A DNA stretch of 64,000 nt from Anthoceros angustus (taxonomy: Eukaryota; Streptophyta; Anthocerotopsida; Anthocerotales; Anthocerotaceae): NCBI GenBank assembly GCA_010909165.1, contig MU008194.1:310001-374000 (forward strand), written 5' to 3'. Position numbers and translations under genes: made by a program. Position 1 is the first letter of the stretch. Each line of letters begins with the position of its first letter. The notes below the pieces were generated by a model, which was given only the letters and a program-made list of their open reading frames with translations, was not told where the DNA came from and did no database searches. Positions 47,094 through 58,750 of the stretch are shown piece by piece.

Positions 47094-48428
47094 AATGAGG
47101 TTGAAAGCTGGATGCATAGAAGCGGTGCAATATCCAGTGGGTATCCCCGATAGTAATTTCGATGAAGAAGAATGGGAAAATTAGGATGTGTGTCGACTTC
47201 CGGGAGTTAAACAAAGCCACAAGGAAGGACATTTCCTTCCTCATGTGGATGAGATCTTGGATGAGGTTTCGTCACGAGACATACTCTTTCTGCGATGGTT
47301 ATTCGATTTCATCAGTCGCTATCTCTGAAGAAGATCACCAAGATCGCTTTTGTGACACCATGGGGTGTGTTCATGTACAAGGTAATGCCTTTCGGCCTTT
47401 CGCGCCATCTTGTTTCGAAGTCATGATGGAGGCTCACAGGCACCACAGAGGAAGTTCCTACGTGTCTTCTTAGATGACTTTGCCGTGTATGGGAGAAGAG
47501 GCGATCATCCAGAAACTTGGAGGAAGTGTTCTCCAGACCTAGCAAATATCGGGTTAAATCCTTGAAGTGCATATTTCTTTTAGTGAAGGAACTTTTGGGG
47601 TTCATGATTGATTCCAAAGGTGTACATGCGAACTGGGAAGATCAAAGTTTCGGCCAAGGCCCGGCCTTAGCATAGAGGAAGTAAGATCATTTGTACAGCA
47701 AGTTACAGGAGGTTAATACCCAATTTCACAGGTAGGCACCTCCGCATAAATCCACGGAAGAAGTAATGAGGTTGAAAGCTGGATGCATAGAAGCGGTGCA
47801 ATATCCGGAGTGGGTATCCCCGATAGTAATTTCGATGAAGAAGAATGGGAAAATTAGGATGTGTGTCGACTTGAGTTAAACAAAGCCACGAAGGACATTT
47901 CCCTTCCTCATGTGGATGAGATCTTGGATGAGGTTTCGTCACGAGACATACTCTTTCTGCGATGGTTATTCGATTTCATCAGTCGCTATCTCTGCGAAGA
48001 TCAGATCGCTTTTGTGACACCATGGGGTGTGTTCATGTACAAGGTAATGCCTTCGGCCTTTGCAATGCGCCATCTTGTTTTCGTGAAGTCATGATGGAGG
48101 CTCACAGGCACCACAAGAGGAAGTTCCTACGTCTTCTTAGATGACTTTGCCGTGTATGGAGAAGAGGCGATCATCCAGAAACTTGGAGGAAGTGTTCTCC
48201 GACCCTAGCAAAATCGGGTTAAATCCTTGAAGTGCATATTTCATGAAGGGAACTTTTGGGGTTCATGATTGATTCCAAAGGTGTACATGCGAACTGGGAA
48301 GATCAAGTTTCGCCAAGGCCCAGCCAGTTAGCATAGAGGAAGTAAGATCATTTGTACAGGCAGCAAGTTACTACAGGAGGTTAATACCCAATTTCACAGA
48401 GGTAGCAGCACCTCTGTACAAATCCACG
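47094..48428 (+). repeat. Tandemly duplicated reverse transcriptase segment
   Basis: Two units, 47094-47754 (661 bp) and 47755-48428 (674 bp), both encode the same reverse transcriptase portion (KKNGKIRMCVDFRELNKAT, LPHVDEILDEV, FVTPWGVFMYKVMP, APSCFREVMMEAH, then the catalytic FLDDFAVYG in a shifted frame). CGGAAGAA stands at the start of unit 1, at the junction and just after unit 2. Confidence 0.88.
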
Positions 48429-49089
48429 CGGAAGAATCAGGAACTGGTATGGGATGAACCAATGATGGAATCCTACGAGCGGTTACAAAATTTAATGGTG
48501 TCACCCCAGGTCATGAAACCACCAGATTGGTCAAGGACATTCTATGTGAGTGTGGAAGTAACAAGAGCATCTGGAATACAACTTATTCCAGGATGATGAG
48601 ACTAAGCATACACCTTGTATACTTTGCGGTAGGCTTATGACCGGATGTGAGACTAGGTACAATGCGTTTGAGCAAGTGGCGCGAGGAATGGTTGCGACGA
48701 AGAAGTTCCACCATTACGGCATCGCAAATTCTTTTCCGGTTAGCCTACATGCGCGATACGATGATGATACCCAATCCTACCCGGACGATTTGCAAAATGG
48801 GTATGTATACTCTCGATATGACTTTGAAGTCCGGATCAAGTCACTAAAATTTAGACAGTTGAGGCGGGCTGTGTGGATATGCATGCAAGGGCATCGATTC
48901 CGATCTTCAAGGTCACGAGCAAATGGAGGAAGCGACTCTCCGTGCCAAGTCGTAGGAGAAAGAAAGAAGCCGATGAAGAGGAAACAAAAGGTAACCCAAC
49001 CTTGGCTGCACTTTGGGCTGACCCATCCGCATTGAGTGATGCCGACATGGAAATTGTGGACCGATGGAGTCAGAATGCGCTGCCGGAGT

Positions 49090-49460
49090 AGGTGTGGTCT
49101 TGATGGCCCCGATGCAAAGGAAACTGTGAAGGAAAGCTTTGCGATTCCTTTAGCTACTAACAACGAGGCGGAGTACCAAGCTTTCCTACATGGTTTAAAA
49201 CTAGCAGACGACAGGGGAGTGCGCATTCTGAATGCTTTCTGTGATAGCCAATTACTTGTCAAACAGTTGCATGGAACATATGAAGTGCGTGCAAGGAATT
49301 TGAGAGCTCTTCACTCACAGGCTCTGGAGCTAATGCAGAAGTTTGAAGCAGTGTCCTTGACACATGTGCCACGACAAAGGAACGAGCTTGCTGACGGACT
49401 GGCCAAATTAGCTTTGAAGGAGGAACAAACTACCGCCCGAGCAGGTTCACAAGCCATGTC
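49090..49460 (+). pseudogene. RNase H domain remnant
   Basis: The frame gives ATNNEAEYQAFLHGLKLA, DSQLLVKQLHGTYEVRARNL and LTHVPRQRNELADGLAKLAL, characteristic of the RNase H-like domain (with its E, D and final D/N-ADGLA motifs) of plant Gypsy elements. It is the best preserved part of this element. Confidence 0.85.
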
Positions 49461-49989
49461 TCTAAGAATTGCGGCGGTATGTCGAGGAGTTCTTCATGCG
49501 TCTGGATGAGTATGAGGAAGAAACTGGGATGGACATCTGGAGCGTGAACGTAGCCAGCGTGGTGTTATTTGGCAGTGCAGGGATCGGCGCAATAGTGAGA
49601 TCTCCCCCAGGAGTGCGGATCTGTTCGATATCTAGGACCGTGGCCGCACGTAACCACAAGGAGGGGCTGGCAATGGCGATCTGGCAGGGTTAGTGGAAGC
49701 GGCCAAGTGTGGAGCAAAGCGGGTAATGATCAAGAGCCACGACTCAGAAATGTTGCTTGAGGTCCAGAATTTTGCAGCAGGCCAAGCTAGTACAGTGGCA
49801 GCCCCAGTCTTGATACAGATCGCAAGAATTGTGGCGACAATGGATGGAGTTGGTTTTCTACACATCGAGCTCGAATATTAAGGCACATAAGATGGCGATG
49901 CGGCTCTCTGCAGAATGCAAGGAAGAACAGTGCGACATTCCGAGCGATGGTCAGAAGATTGAAAACCCCGCAACCTTGTATGGACAAAT

Positions 49990-50720
49990 CGCATTATCTC
50001 AAGGAAAGGAAAATGCCGGGAGCGATCCAAGCATGAAGAGGAAGTTACAATCTTGGTCGAAAGCATACACCATGATAGAAGGGAAGTTGTTTAGAATCGG
50101 TCCCGATAGGGTCCTACGCTTGTGTGTATGGGGTGAACAGATACCTCAGATCCTTTTTGAGATGCATGACTCTGTGTGTGGTGGTCATTTTGATGCGACT
50201 GCGACTGGTCAAAAGATTCTGAGGGCTGGTTTTTACTGGCCCACCTTGTTCAAGGATGTTCGTGAGTATTGCCGGAAGTGTAGTCTCTGCCAAAAGTTTG
50301 CCCGAGTGTCACTGAAGCAGGGTTTGTTGTGTCCAGTGTTTCCTAGCGGTCCCTTTGTCAAGTGGGGTATTGATTGTATAGGTCCGATCAGCCCAGTGTC
50401 ATTTCATGGCAATCGCTACATAAGACAAATCGACTATGCTACCAAGTGGGTTGAAGGTGTCAGCGGCTCGAGAAATGGTAGGGAACTTCGCCATCATGTG
50501 ATCACAAGGTTTGGATGTCCGAGAGATAGTGTCGGATCGAGGTCGAGAGTTTGTCAACGAGGTGGTTGAGAAAGTCATGTCCATGTTCTTTGTCAAGCAT
50601 AGGTTAACAACGCCTATCATCCTATGGCTAATGGTCAAGTGCTCAAACAAGATAGCCATCAAAGTGTTGTCTAAACTTTGCCGGGATGAGCCACGGGATC
50701 AACACACATGGTGCCCTCGG
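49990..50720 (+). pseudogene. Integrase remnant
   Basis: Shows the HHCC zinc region (MHDSVCGGHFDATATGQKIL, then YWPTLFKDVREYCRKCSLCQ) and the start of the catalytic core (GPFVKWGIDCIGPI, IDYATKWVEGV). The rest of the core, up to about 50720, is frame-shifted (IVSDRGREFVNEV is readable at about 50520). Confidence 0.85.
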
Positions 50721-50829
50721 GCCATGCGAACCCGTGTTAAAAGCCGTGGGAGTTTCCCTTCGATTAGTACTGAGTACTGCTAGGGTACCCTCTCAAGTCA
50801 CTACTGAACAAGAGGATTCGGCATCCCGG

Positions 50830-51180
50830 AGGCTATGTCTATGGAAGAAGATGCAAGGATTATGCAGTTGCATGAATTGGATGAGGTCAAGAGCGCCTAC
50901 CTCACCATCAAGAAGAGAAACTCAAGCGAAGAAAAGTATGATGAGGACAGAAGGAGTTCGGTTTCTGTGGGAGAATGGGTCCTCAAAGCTAACGTCCGCA
51001 GTATCTCAAAAGGGAGTCAAGGCTGAGCCGCGTTAGGAAGGCCCATGGCTTGTCAAAAGATACATGAGAATGGGTCGGTAGATGTGGTGAAACCATCCGA
51101 TCTGGAAGGCTGGGAGGCGGTAAGTGGGTCTCACCTCAAGAAATTCTATTGCGATAACGCCATGAGTAGCTGCGGTCCTG
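50830..51180 (+). pseudogene. Integrase C-terminal tail remnant
   Basis: Broken frames read VGEWVLKANVRSISKGS, then GPWLVKRYM, DVVKPSDLEGWEAV and SHLKKFYCDNA, the typical C-terminal end of plant Gypsy integrases. 51180-52186, up to the 3' LTR, holds no recognised domain; a short ORF at about 51486-51901 is of unknown meaning. Confidence 0.7.
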
Positions 51181-52186
51181 ATTAGGATGCCCATACCATG
51201 ATTGAAGGCATCTAACCTAAGCCAGACTATTTTTAGGTGGGATTAGACTTGGATAGGGTATGATGGGTGAATGGCTGAGAATGTGATTGTTGGTAGCCGA
51301 CAAGTGGCCAATGGTGGCCAAGAGAACTACTTAAAGCTAGCGAGTTGATGGGAGGTGTGCATTGCCATGGCGAGAATGGACTCCTTCGCCTACTTATGAC
51401 CCTCACCGCAGAGGCCTCGTAGTAGGAAGGAAGTCATCCTGCTTCTCATCTGGCGGGCACCATGAGTGGTGCCCGATAGAAGGTTTTGATGAGGCGCCTT
51501 GACTTGAGTCGATGGGTAGGTCCAATGCGTACATGGACCCGGAGGTGTCATGAATGTTGGGAGGATCTTGGATGCACTTGTTTGCATCGGTGTGTCTGGG
51601 GTAGAAGCTTGCAGTGGGCGGGTCAATGTTTCACGGAAAACCATCCAACCATGGGGAACTTCAAGCTTGGTTAGTCGATTTGCGTGTCACCAAGGTCACC
51701 GAGTTCAATGATTGGTATTACTTGGTATATCCTTTGGCTCGGATCTTGAAGAAAGACTTAGCTTTTGGGAATGGTCATCTGCTCATGATGCTTCTGGACG
51801 CCTTAAGGCTGCGGAGCGGCTCCATGAGCCAACACCTTATCCGAGTGATAGATTTTGCGACCAACACTGCATGCCTTGGAGCCTATACTGGAGTCGATTG
51901 AAGAGGAGTCGAAAGACTTGATAGACCAGTTTGCAGGATTGATGCGGGGATTTATATCAAAGTTGAAAGGTAATGCCAGGGATAAAGCAGGGCCTTAATG
52001 ACCAACCATCGGGCATGAAGATGGAAGACCTTTCCCGGTGGCTCTTAGCTGGGTGAACAATACGATGCAGGGTGTGGTGTGCAATTCTGTGTGTGAAGTG
52101 TAACAGGGATCATGGAGTCATGTGTGTACGTAACTACATCCTTGTCCTTCTTATCGTGAGCGAGCCCAGCGCCACCGGGGAGCCAA

Positions 52187-52829
52187 TGCAAGGATAAGAA
52201 CGAAATAACAAGGGGATGTTTTGTGTGGTGTGAATGAAGCTTTCTATTCGATAGCAAGGGACCTCTGCAACAACGCCTCTTGGAATAGCGGTGCATAGGA
52301 TTCGAGGCATCCCGAGTTTAAAGTAGGGCCAACTTTAGAAAAGGACTCCGCCACAAATAGCGGCCATTGTAACTGGAAGGGGCATTCGAATGGACGGACG
52401 GAGTCCCCTTGCTCATCGAGCTTCTAAGCTCTTGTGCCTTGACCCTACCAAAGATTCTAGCTTGGTAGTTCTTTGTGTGTCCGAGTCATATGCTTTGTGT
52501 TCTCCCGAGGGACTTGATTGCGGCGATCGATCGTGCCGCAATTCCATCTGTATGTATGTATGGTGCAGACTCGGTGAGCGCAAAGACTAGGCCACATCAA
52601 GGCGTGGACGCTCTTCCCCGCCACACGGTGACATCAGGCAAGCCACAACTTCCCCATAGTCGACTAACACGTCGATTCGTCGACATACGAAGAGGTCATT
52701 CGTCACCGATGCGTTCAATAGGAAAGTCCATGGGAGCATCTCAGAATGTGCGAGACTGGTTACAAGTAGAAGGGTAGGGATCTCCCTCTTGGGGCGGGCT
52801 GCTACCTCAAGGAAACGGAGTATTTAACA
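52187..52829 (+). repeat. 3' LTR of the second Gypsy element
   Basis: Partner of 43920-44558. Its first bases are damaged (AATGCAAGG instead of TGTGCAAGG), and the preceding polypurine tract is weak. Confidence 0.87.
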
Positions 52830-52972
52830 TGACCATAGTTACGAAGATTCATATTTATGAATATGTCGTCCATGTTTTACAACGTACAAAACGTTTTTGG
52901 TTTTTTATGCGTACATCCTAGTGGCATGATAAGTTACCAACTACGCACCGTTCCATAATTTTTTTATATTTT

Positions 52973-53210
52973 TCATTCACTATAATATTTCGTGTACTCT
53001 TGGATCTTACTTACTCCCGTACTCATTGTCGGGCACTCTCTTTGTTCCCGCCCACTAGCATTCCACAAGTTCACAGCAACTCTTATTTTCCGTTCACCGT
53101 AACATTCCCTGTACTCTTCATCTTATTCACTCCACTACTCGTTACTGTCGGGCACTCTTGTTTCCACGCACTTCCCTTGCCGCCCACTCCCATTCCACAA
53201 GTTTCACAAT
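52973..53210. repeat. Degenerate two-copy tandem repeat
   Basis: Two diverged units of about 120 bp share TATAAT/GTAACATT, TGTACTCTT, CTCATTGTCGGGCACTCT and CATTCCACAAGT. These are real substitutions, so this repeat is older than the near-identical duplications elsewhere. Confidence 0.6.
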
Positions 53211-54617
53211 ACCTTGTAGAAGAGACCCTTTGTCTTAGACCGTGGTGTGATGCTCAGTCCCTCCAAAGACTCATCTTATATGCTGAATCTCTCCAAAGCC
53301 TCATATTGCTTGCTCATTCTTCATCTTGCAAGAGAAGGATGCACAAAAGAAAAAGTGGTTCTCACCACTGTGGTTGTGTCATCTGCGCAGAGAAGGAGCA
53401 CGGGTCATCCTTCTCATCTTTTCATTGTACCGTCAGCAAACGTTCATAGAGAACTCACAATTGTTCGCAGAATTTTGTGCTAGAGTTGCTGCAACTTGCA
53501 CCCCCTGCTTTCTCCCATTTCTGTATCTTGTAGATTATTATTTGAATCAAACTTTAAACGTGGGCGACAGAGAACACACTTAGTAGTCAACAAGGAGCCA
53601 CAAACCTCCTCCCATACTTGATATAGTATTGAGAAGGAGGAGGCCAGCTCATGAAGTCTAACCACAACAAGAAGCAGCAGGCAACACCGTGTGAGCTTCT
53701 TACCTTTGCTTGCTGTCTATTAATTGCATGTTGTTCATTCAATTCCTGTCCTCTTGTTGTTGTCCATCAAGGAAGAAGCTCCACATAGAAGCTGAGAAGG
53801 AGAAGAAACATCATAATTTTTGAAGAAGGTGAATAATCTCGAAGGGGGTTTTCCGTAAATAATCTATCAAAGGGGTTTTGATGGGCCCTAAAACAACGTT
53901 TTTAACGCATTCCGGAAAACATCTCCAAAAAAAAGCTGTCACCTTCTAAAGTTCCTACTTTCCATCCAGCAAAATTTCTGTCAAATGGTGGTCGCAAACT
54001 CGAACCTATGGGATTAATGCAAAGTACGAACGGTAAGGAAGGCCGTTCCTGCCGGGAAGGGACGACTGTAAATTCAGTTTTGGGAGGAAATGTGGTTTAG
54101 TAAGGACACAACAAAAGCCACGGACAGGGTATTTCCAAAACACAATAACATCTGGAACCAGACGTACAACATTCACTCTGGGACCCCGGGATAAACCGTG
54201 GTTTTAGTTTCACTCATCACCAGAGTTCAATCTTTCGTCATCACTTGCTCCAGCTTCTCCAGCATTGTCATCACTATCTTCAGCGGCACTTTGACTTGCA
54301 GGTTGTATGAAGCCGCACAACTCGCAGAGCTTATCTCTTCGCTTTTTTGTCCACCGCATATACATGTTTCCGTGCGTTCAACACAAACCCATAATACAGG
54401 ATGGCTATTTCATTCACAAACACCTCCTGTATGTTTGTTGGGTAATGGACCTTATTCCCTTTTTTCCTCGGCATCAGACCAGATGGGTTGGCACTCTGAC
54501 GGACTATGTATTCCTACACATATAACCCTTCGTATGCATCTGTGTGCTCGGTCCGATACCAATGGATAAGAAAGTGAGGTCGTAGTGCATCTAGCTGGCC
54601 AATGACTCCCAATCCGT
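53211..54617. other. Intergenic DNA without recognised genes
   Basis: Only short ORFs without family motifs. Confidence 0.4.
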
Positions 54618-54989
54618 AATGGCCTCGTTATGCGTGTCCATAGTGCAACCGCGGAAAACATCCCTTCCGATTTCTATTATGACCCCATTCATCCGCCATT
54701 CCACTATTGCCTCCCGCATTTTGATATGCCCCAAGTATATATCACTGTGGGGTCCTCAATAATGCCTCATCCAAAGAAAGCTTCATCCGCACTTGAAGTG
54801 GTCAGTATGATCCACTCGCACGTGAAAACCACTTCCAAGGACGCCGTAGCACTAGCCCAATGTTATTCTCCACAATGATAGCAATCTCCTTCCGTCCACC
54901 CAAAAGGCTTCCCACCACTTGTACTCTTGACAATCACTTATGGCGCAAATCTTTAACCCTTCCAAATGGGCCACACCTTCCATCGGTGA

Positions 54990-55255
54990 TAGGATACTGC
55001 CGTTCCTTCTTGTCCCCTAGCTTCACCCGCATGCATGGGCGGCGCCTCCCTTAGCACCACCGTCGGTGCATGCGGGTGGGAGCAAGGCGACCAGGCCTCC
55101 CGCCTGCGGCGCCTCCTTAGCACCACCGCCCATGGGCCTGCCTCCCCAACACGCCGCCCCTCGGGTAGGCCGCCTCCCCTAACACACCCGGCGGCCGGCG
55201 CCTCCCCTAACACACCACCCATGGGCGCCGGCCGGCGCCTCCCATGGGCTCCTCA
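54990..55255. repeat. GC-rich palindrome-containing short repeat array, first copy
   Basis: The words GGCGCCTCCCTTAGCACCAC and CGCCCATGGGC recur several times, together with self-complementary GGCGCCGGCCGGCGCC. It is repeated within unit 2 at about 55980-56220. Composition is sharply different from the AT-rich flanks. Confidence 0.75.
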
Positions 55256-55979
55256 TCATCTTTTAAAAATGAATATTTAGCGGCTCAATAGTTGTGCAAC
55301 TTGAGACCGTTGGTCTTGGGAAAAAGGTGGTGTAATGAGTAGGTTCTGTGTTCGAAACTTGTATCCTCTTAATAATTGAATATTATTGATTTTAAGGACG
55401 CTTGCATGGGCACATGCTCAACCGACTTTGTTCATTTTAAGTACGCTAGCATTGCCTTAAAGCCCAAGTGGTTGCATTGAGTGCTAGAAGGTTGAAGACC
55501 ATGATTGGCGAGCTTTTGGATGAGGGTCAGCAGACCCTAAATGTTGTGTGGCAATCGACATCATCCAAGATCAGCCAAGAATTATACTAATGAATACGAG
55601 CAAGCATTGGAGAATGGCACATTATGCGTGTCCATAGTGCAGCCTTTGAAACATCCCTTCAGATTTCCATTATGTCCCCATTCATCCGCCATTCCCACTA
55701 TTGCCTTCGGCATTTTGATATGCCCCAAGTACATATCATGGGGTCCCTCAATAATGCCTCATCAAAGCTTCATCCGCACTTGAAGTGGTCGTATGATCCC
55801 ATACGCGTGAAAACCACTTCCAAGGACTGTAGCACTAGCCCAATGTTATTCTCCACAATGATAGCAATCTCCCCAAAAGGCTTCCCACTTGTACTCTTGT
55901 ATCACCTATGGCGCAAATCTTTAACCCTTCACAAAATGGGCCACACCTTCCATCGGTGATAGGATACGTTCCTTCTTGT

Positions 55980-56220
55980 CCCCTAGCTTCACCCATGCCG
56001 TGGTGCTGGGCGCCTCCCTTAGCACCACCGTCGGTGCATAGAGGCCGGCGCCGGCCTCCCGGCGCCTCCCTTAGCACCACCGCCCATGGGCCGGCCGGCC
56101 TCCCCAACACGCCTGCCCCGCCATGGCCGCGCCTCCCCTAACACACACCCCGCCCATGGGCGGCCGGCGCCTCCTTAGCACCACCGCCCATGGGCGCCGG
56201 CCGGCGCCTCCCATGGGCTC
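55980..56220. repeat. GC-rich palindrome-containing short repeat array, second copy
   Basis: Second copy of the array at 54990-55255, with further insertions and losses of the GCGCCTCC/AGCACCACCG words. Confidence 0.75.
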
Positions 56221-56568
56221 CTCATAGGCTGTCTTTAAAAATGAATATTTAGCGGCTCAATAGTTGTGCAACTTGGGCGTTGGTCTTGGGAAAAGGTGTG
56301 TAATGAGTAGGTTATGTTCAAAACTTGTATCTCTTAATAACTCAATATGTTGATTTTAAGGATGCTTGCATGGGCACATGGGCAACTAACTTTGTTCATT
56401 TTAAGGACGCTAGCATTGCCTTAAAGCCCAAGTGGTTGCATTGAGTGCTAGAAGGTTGAAGACCACGATTGGCGAGCTTTTGGATGAGGGTGAGACCCTA
56501 AATGTTGTGTGGCGATCGACATCATCGAAGATCAGCCCAATCTAATATACGAGCAAGCATTGGAGGAG

Positions 56569-58327
56569 AATGACTTTGGCGGAGGATATGGACCGCACCG
56601 AATTTGGTGGTGGTCCTTTACTCGATGTCGGCGCAAGGCATAGACGAAGTGGCGCACTCTTGAATGACTATTGTCGATGCTGATGACCACTTCCTCCTTT
56701 AGCAATTGTTTGTTGCAATGTTCTCACGACCACTGAAATGAGATTCCCGCTAGTACAGGATTGATTTCATTGTGTTCCACCACTTGAAAGTAAAAGTTTT
56801 CGGTTGTAATAAACATATGAAAATGGCAGCCCTCTATGCATTCTACAAAAACGCAGACAAGCCCACACCCTACTGTGCTCTAATTTTGGAGTGTAGACTT
56901 GAAAGTGCGTCTTTTATCGAAGGTATGGGCTTAGAAAGGGTGTGCGCATTATCAAAGTAGGCGGATATCTTTGTTAGGGGAAGGTGTACATCGTGACAAG
57001 GGGGTGCTGTCTCGACCGAACGGGGTTACTATATTCCCCCCCTTCAAAAATTATTATGTTAAGGAAATTGCTGCACGTATGAAAGAGACAGCTGTTGAAT
57101 GCAAGAGGCGTAAGAGACTGGATTGTCTAGCTAAGAAGGAGAAGATGAGGATTGAGGCTGTGAATCAAAAGGTGCAAGAGGCTAAGGCCACTTTCGGCAC
57201 CCACAAGTTTAGGGAAACTTCTTTGTGAGGAGGTGGTGCGCCACCTGGCTTAGGGCACCTCAGATAGAGGTCTAACTTCGCCCTATTCCTGCATGGAGCC
57301 AGAAGAAGCCCCAACTAGGCCGGTCGGCCGCAATAAGGCCGTTGTGGCTAGGCCATTGACAGCTTGGCCAGGCCTGATCCTTGATCGCTCATCGCAGCTA
57401 GGCCATTGATGGCCTAGCCAGGTCTGATCCCTGATCAACCGTCACGGCTAGGCCACTGACGTTGCTCCTTTCCTCAACGCAACTCACTACGGTTTCGCCT
57501 TCAGCGATTGCCTGGGCAATGGAAACACCCCGATGCATGAAAACAGCACCAAGTCGGCGGAAGTGTTCGCGTCTAGCACAATGCTATTTGACGACTCGCT
57601 TGATTCTCTGCTCTGGCCTTAGGTTTCAGTTGTGGCCTTCGGAGTCCAGTCTTTGCTCCTTTCGAACACTCTTGGTCACCGAGCCAAGCGCCACCTCTGC
57701 ATAAAGAAAAAAAAAGTCAAAATCATAGTTACGCGGTGTTTGTGGCTGAAGTTTTCGTTGATAATCTATGGTTCCATTCATGGTGTCTTACCAAAATTCA
57801 ATCTTTCATTTCACCCAAGAGACACAAAATCTTAATTGTCTGCCACCTAATAGGTTTTCGATTATCATGCTCATGGAGAATCCAAATCTACTAAAAAATC
57901 CTACATTTTAAAATTCAAGACTAAAATAGGTGAGAAACGCAACTTTTCACTGAAATAGGTGTTATATGTCCCCTTATATTGCCACCAGGCACAAATCTTG
58001 TCCCGAGCTGGTACCAAATCGGGTCTCATATTCTACTTACTTCAACCCATGATTTAGTATTTCCACAAAATGGAGCGCGCACGCAAAGAATGAAGAAGTC
58101 TATTTTAAGTCTATTATATATAGTGCAATTTGACCAAAAGCAAGCTAAGCAGAGAAGAAAGAAGTCTACCTATTATAGTCCACTTCATGGGAATTGGGCA
58201 CCAAGAGCATCCACTCCCTCTAAGCACCCCATCTAAGTATCGATCGGAGCTAAGATGGAACCAGGGAGGCCAAATTTAGAAGAATGTGCAGAACTGCTTG
58301 CATTTTAGTGTCCATTATCTCATCAGC
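56569..58327. other. Intergenic DNA with one unassigned basic ORF
   Basis: An 85-codon ORF at 56971-57228 is lysine/arginine-rich in its second half (MKETAVECKRRKRLDCLAKK) and predicted helical; I do not recognise it. At about 57347-57460 a segment of about 57 bp with GGCTAGGCCATTGA and CCAGGCCTGATCC recurs about two and a half times. The remainder is AT-rich without genes. Confidence 0.4.
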
Positions 58328-58399
58328 GGGCATTTGGTCTAGTGGTATGATTCTTGCTTAGGGTGCAAGAGGTCGCGAGTTCGATTCTCGCAATGCCCC
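58328..58399 (+). tRNA. tRNA-Pro (anticodon AGG)
   Basis: A 72-nt cloverleaf. The acceptor stem GGGCATT pairs with AATGCCC (58392-58398). The anticodon arm is CTTGC-TTAGGGT-GCAAG with AGG at the tip. The T arm has GCGAG-TTCGATT-CTCGC, and the A-box (TGGTCTAGTGG) and B-box (GAGTTCGATTC) promoters are intact. It closely resembles plant nuclear tRNA-Pro. No intron and no encoded CCA. I see no run of four T directly downstream. Confidence 0.95.
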
Positions 58400-58750
58400 C
58401 GTCTGTGGTCTCAGACATAGATATGTTATCCGTTAACTTCGTGCCTCAATCCTTCTGACATCTGTTCACAACTTCAAGCATCTCAGAGGCATTTAATTTA
58501 AGCATCGGCGTCGATGAGCCAAGTAAATGTAGATTCGAAAGTTGAGATACATATATTTCCATTTTGGGAGCCAACTACAGACGGATGTGAAGCCGTGAGA
58601 GCTCGACTGCAGATTTCGTAACCGAAGACGTTGCCGGCCTTCCACTGTCACCTCTACATCCGTGCAGCAGTGTACTGTGCGTAGCATGTTTCACGTCTTC
58701 CGCACAACGACAACCGCGCTGTGCTCAGGCTGATGGAAATAGGCGCTCGT
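58400..58750. other. Intergenic region 3' of the Puf-A gene
   Basis: 351 bp between the tRNA gene and the stop codon of the Puf-A gene. No gene seen. Confidence 0.4.

Larger units (their letters stand above)
43920..52829 (+). mobile_element. 8.9-kb Ty3/Gypsy LTR retrotransposon, decayed
   Basis: Direct repeats of about 640 bp flank coding traces in plus orientation: gag, protease, reverse transcriptase (twice), RNase H and integrase. TGAC flanks both ends (43916-43919 and 52830-52833), a plausible 4-bp target duplication. Frames are broken by many short indels. The reverse transcriptase region is tandemly duplicated. Confidence 0.9.
54618..56568. repeat. Near-identical 1-kb tandem duplication
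   Basis: Unit 1 is 54618-55612 (995 bp) and unit 2 is 55613-56568 (956 bp). Both begin AATGG and contain TTATGCGTGTCCATAGTGCA, the same GC-rich array and the same tail ending CAAGCATTGGAG; AATG also follows unit 2. Differences are mainly gaps of 1-10 nt. No protein family is recognised in the unit. Confidence 0.88.

Noticed and set aside
51486-51901. Possible extra ORF downstream of integrase in the second Gypsy element
   Set aside because: Short, broken and without recognisable motifs; could be untranslated element sequence.
54953-55222. Arginine/alanine-rich minus-strand ORF
   Set aside because: It is a shadow of the GC-rich repeat array; codon content reflects GC composition and the frame is not kept in the duplicate at 55835-56110.
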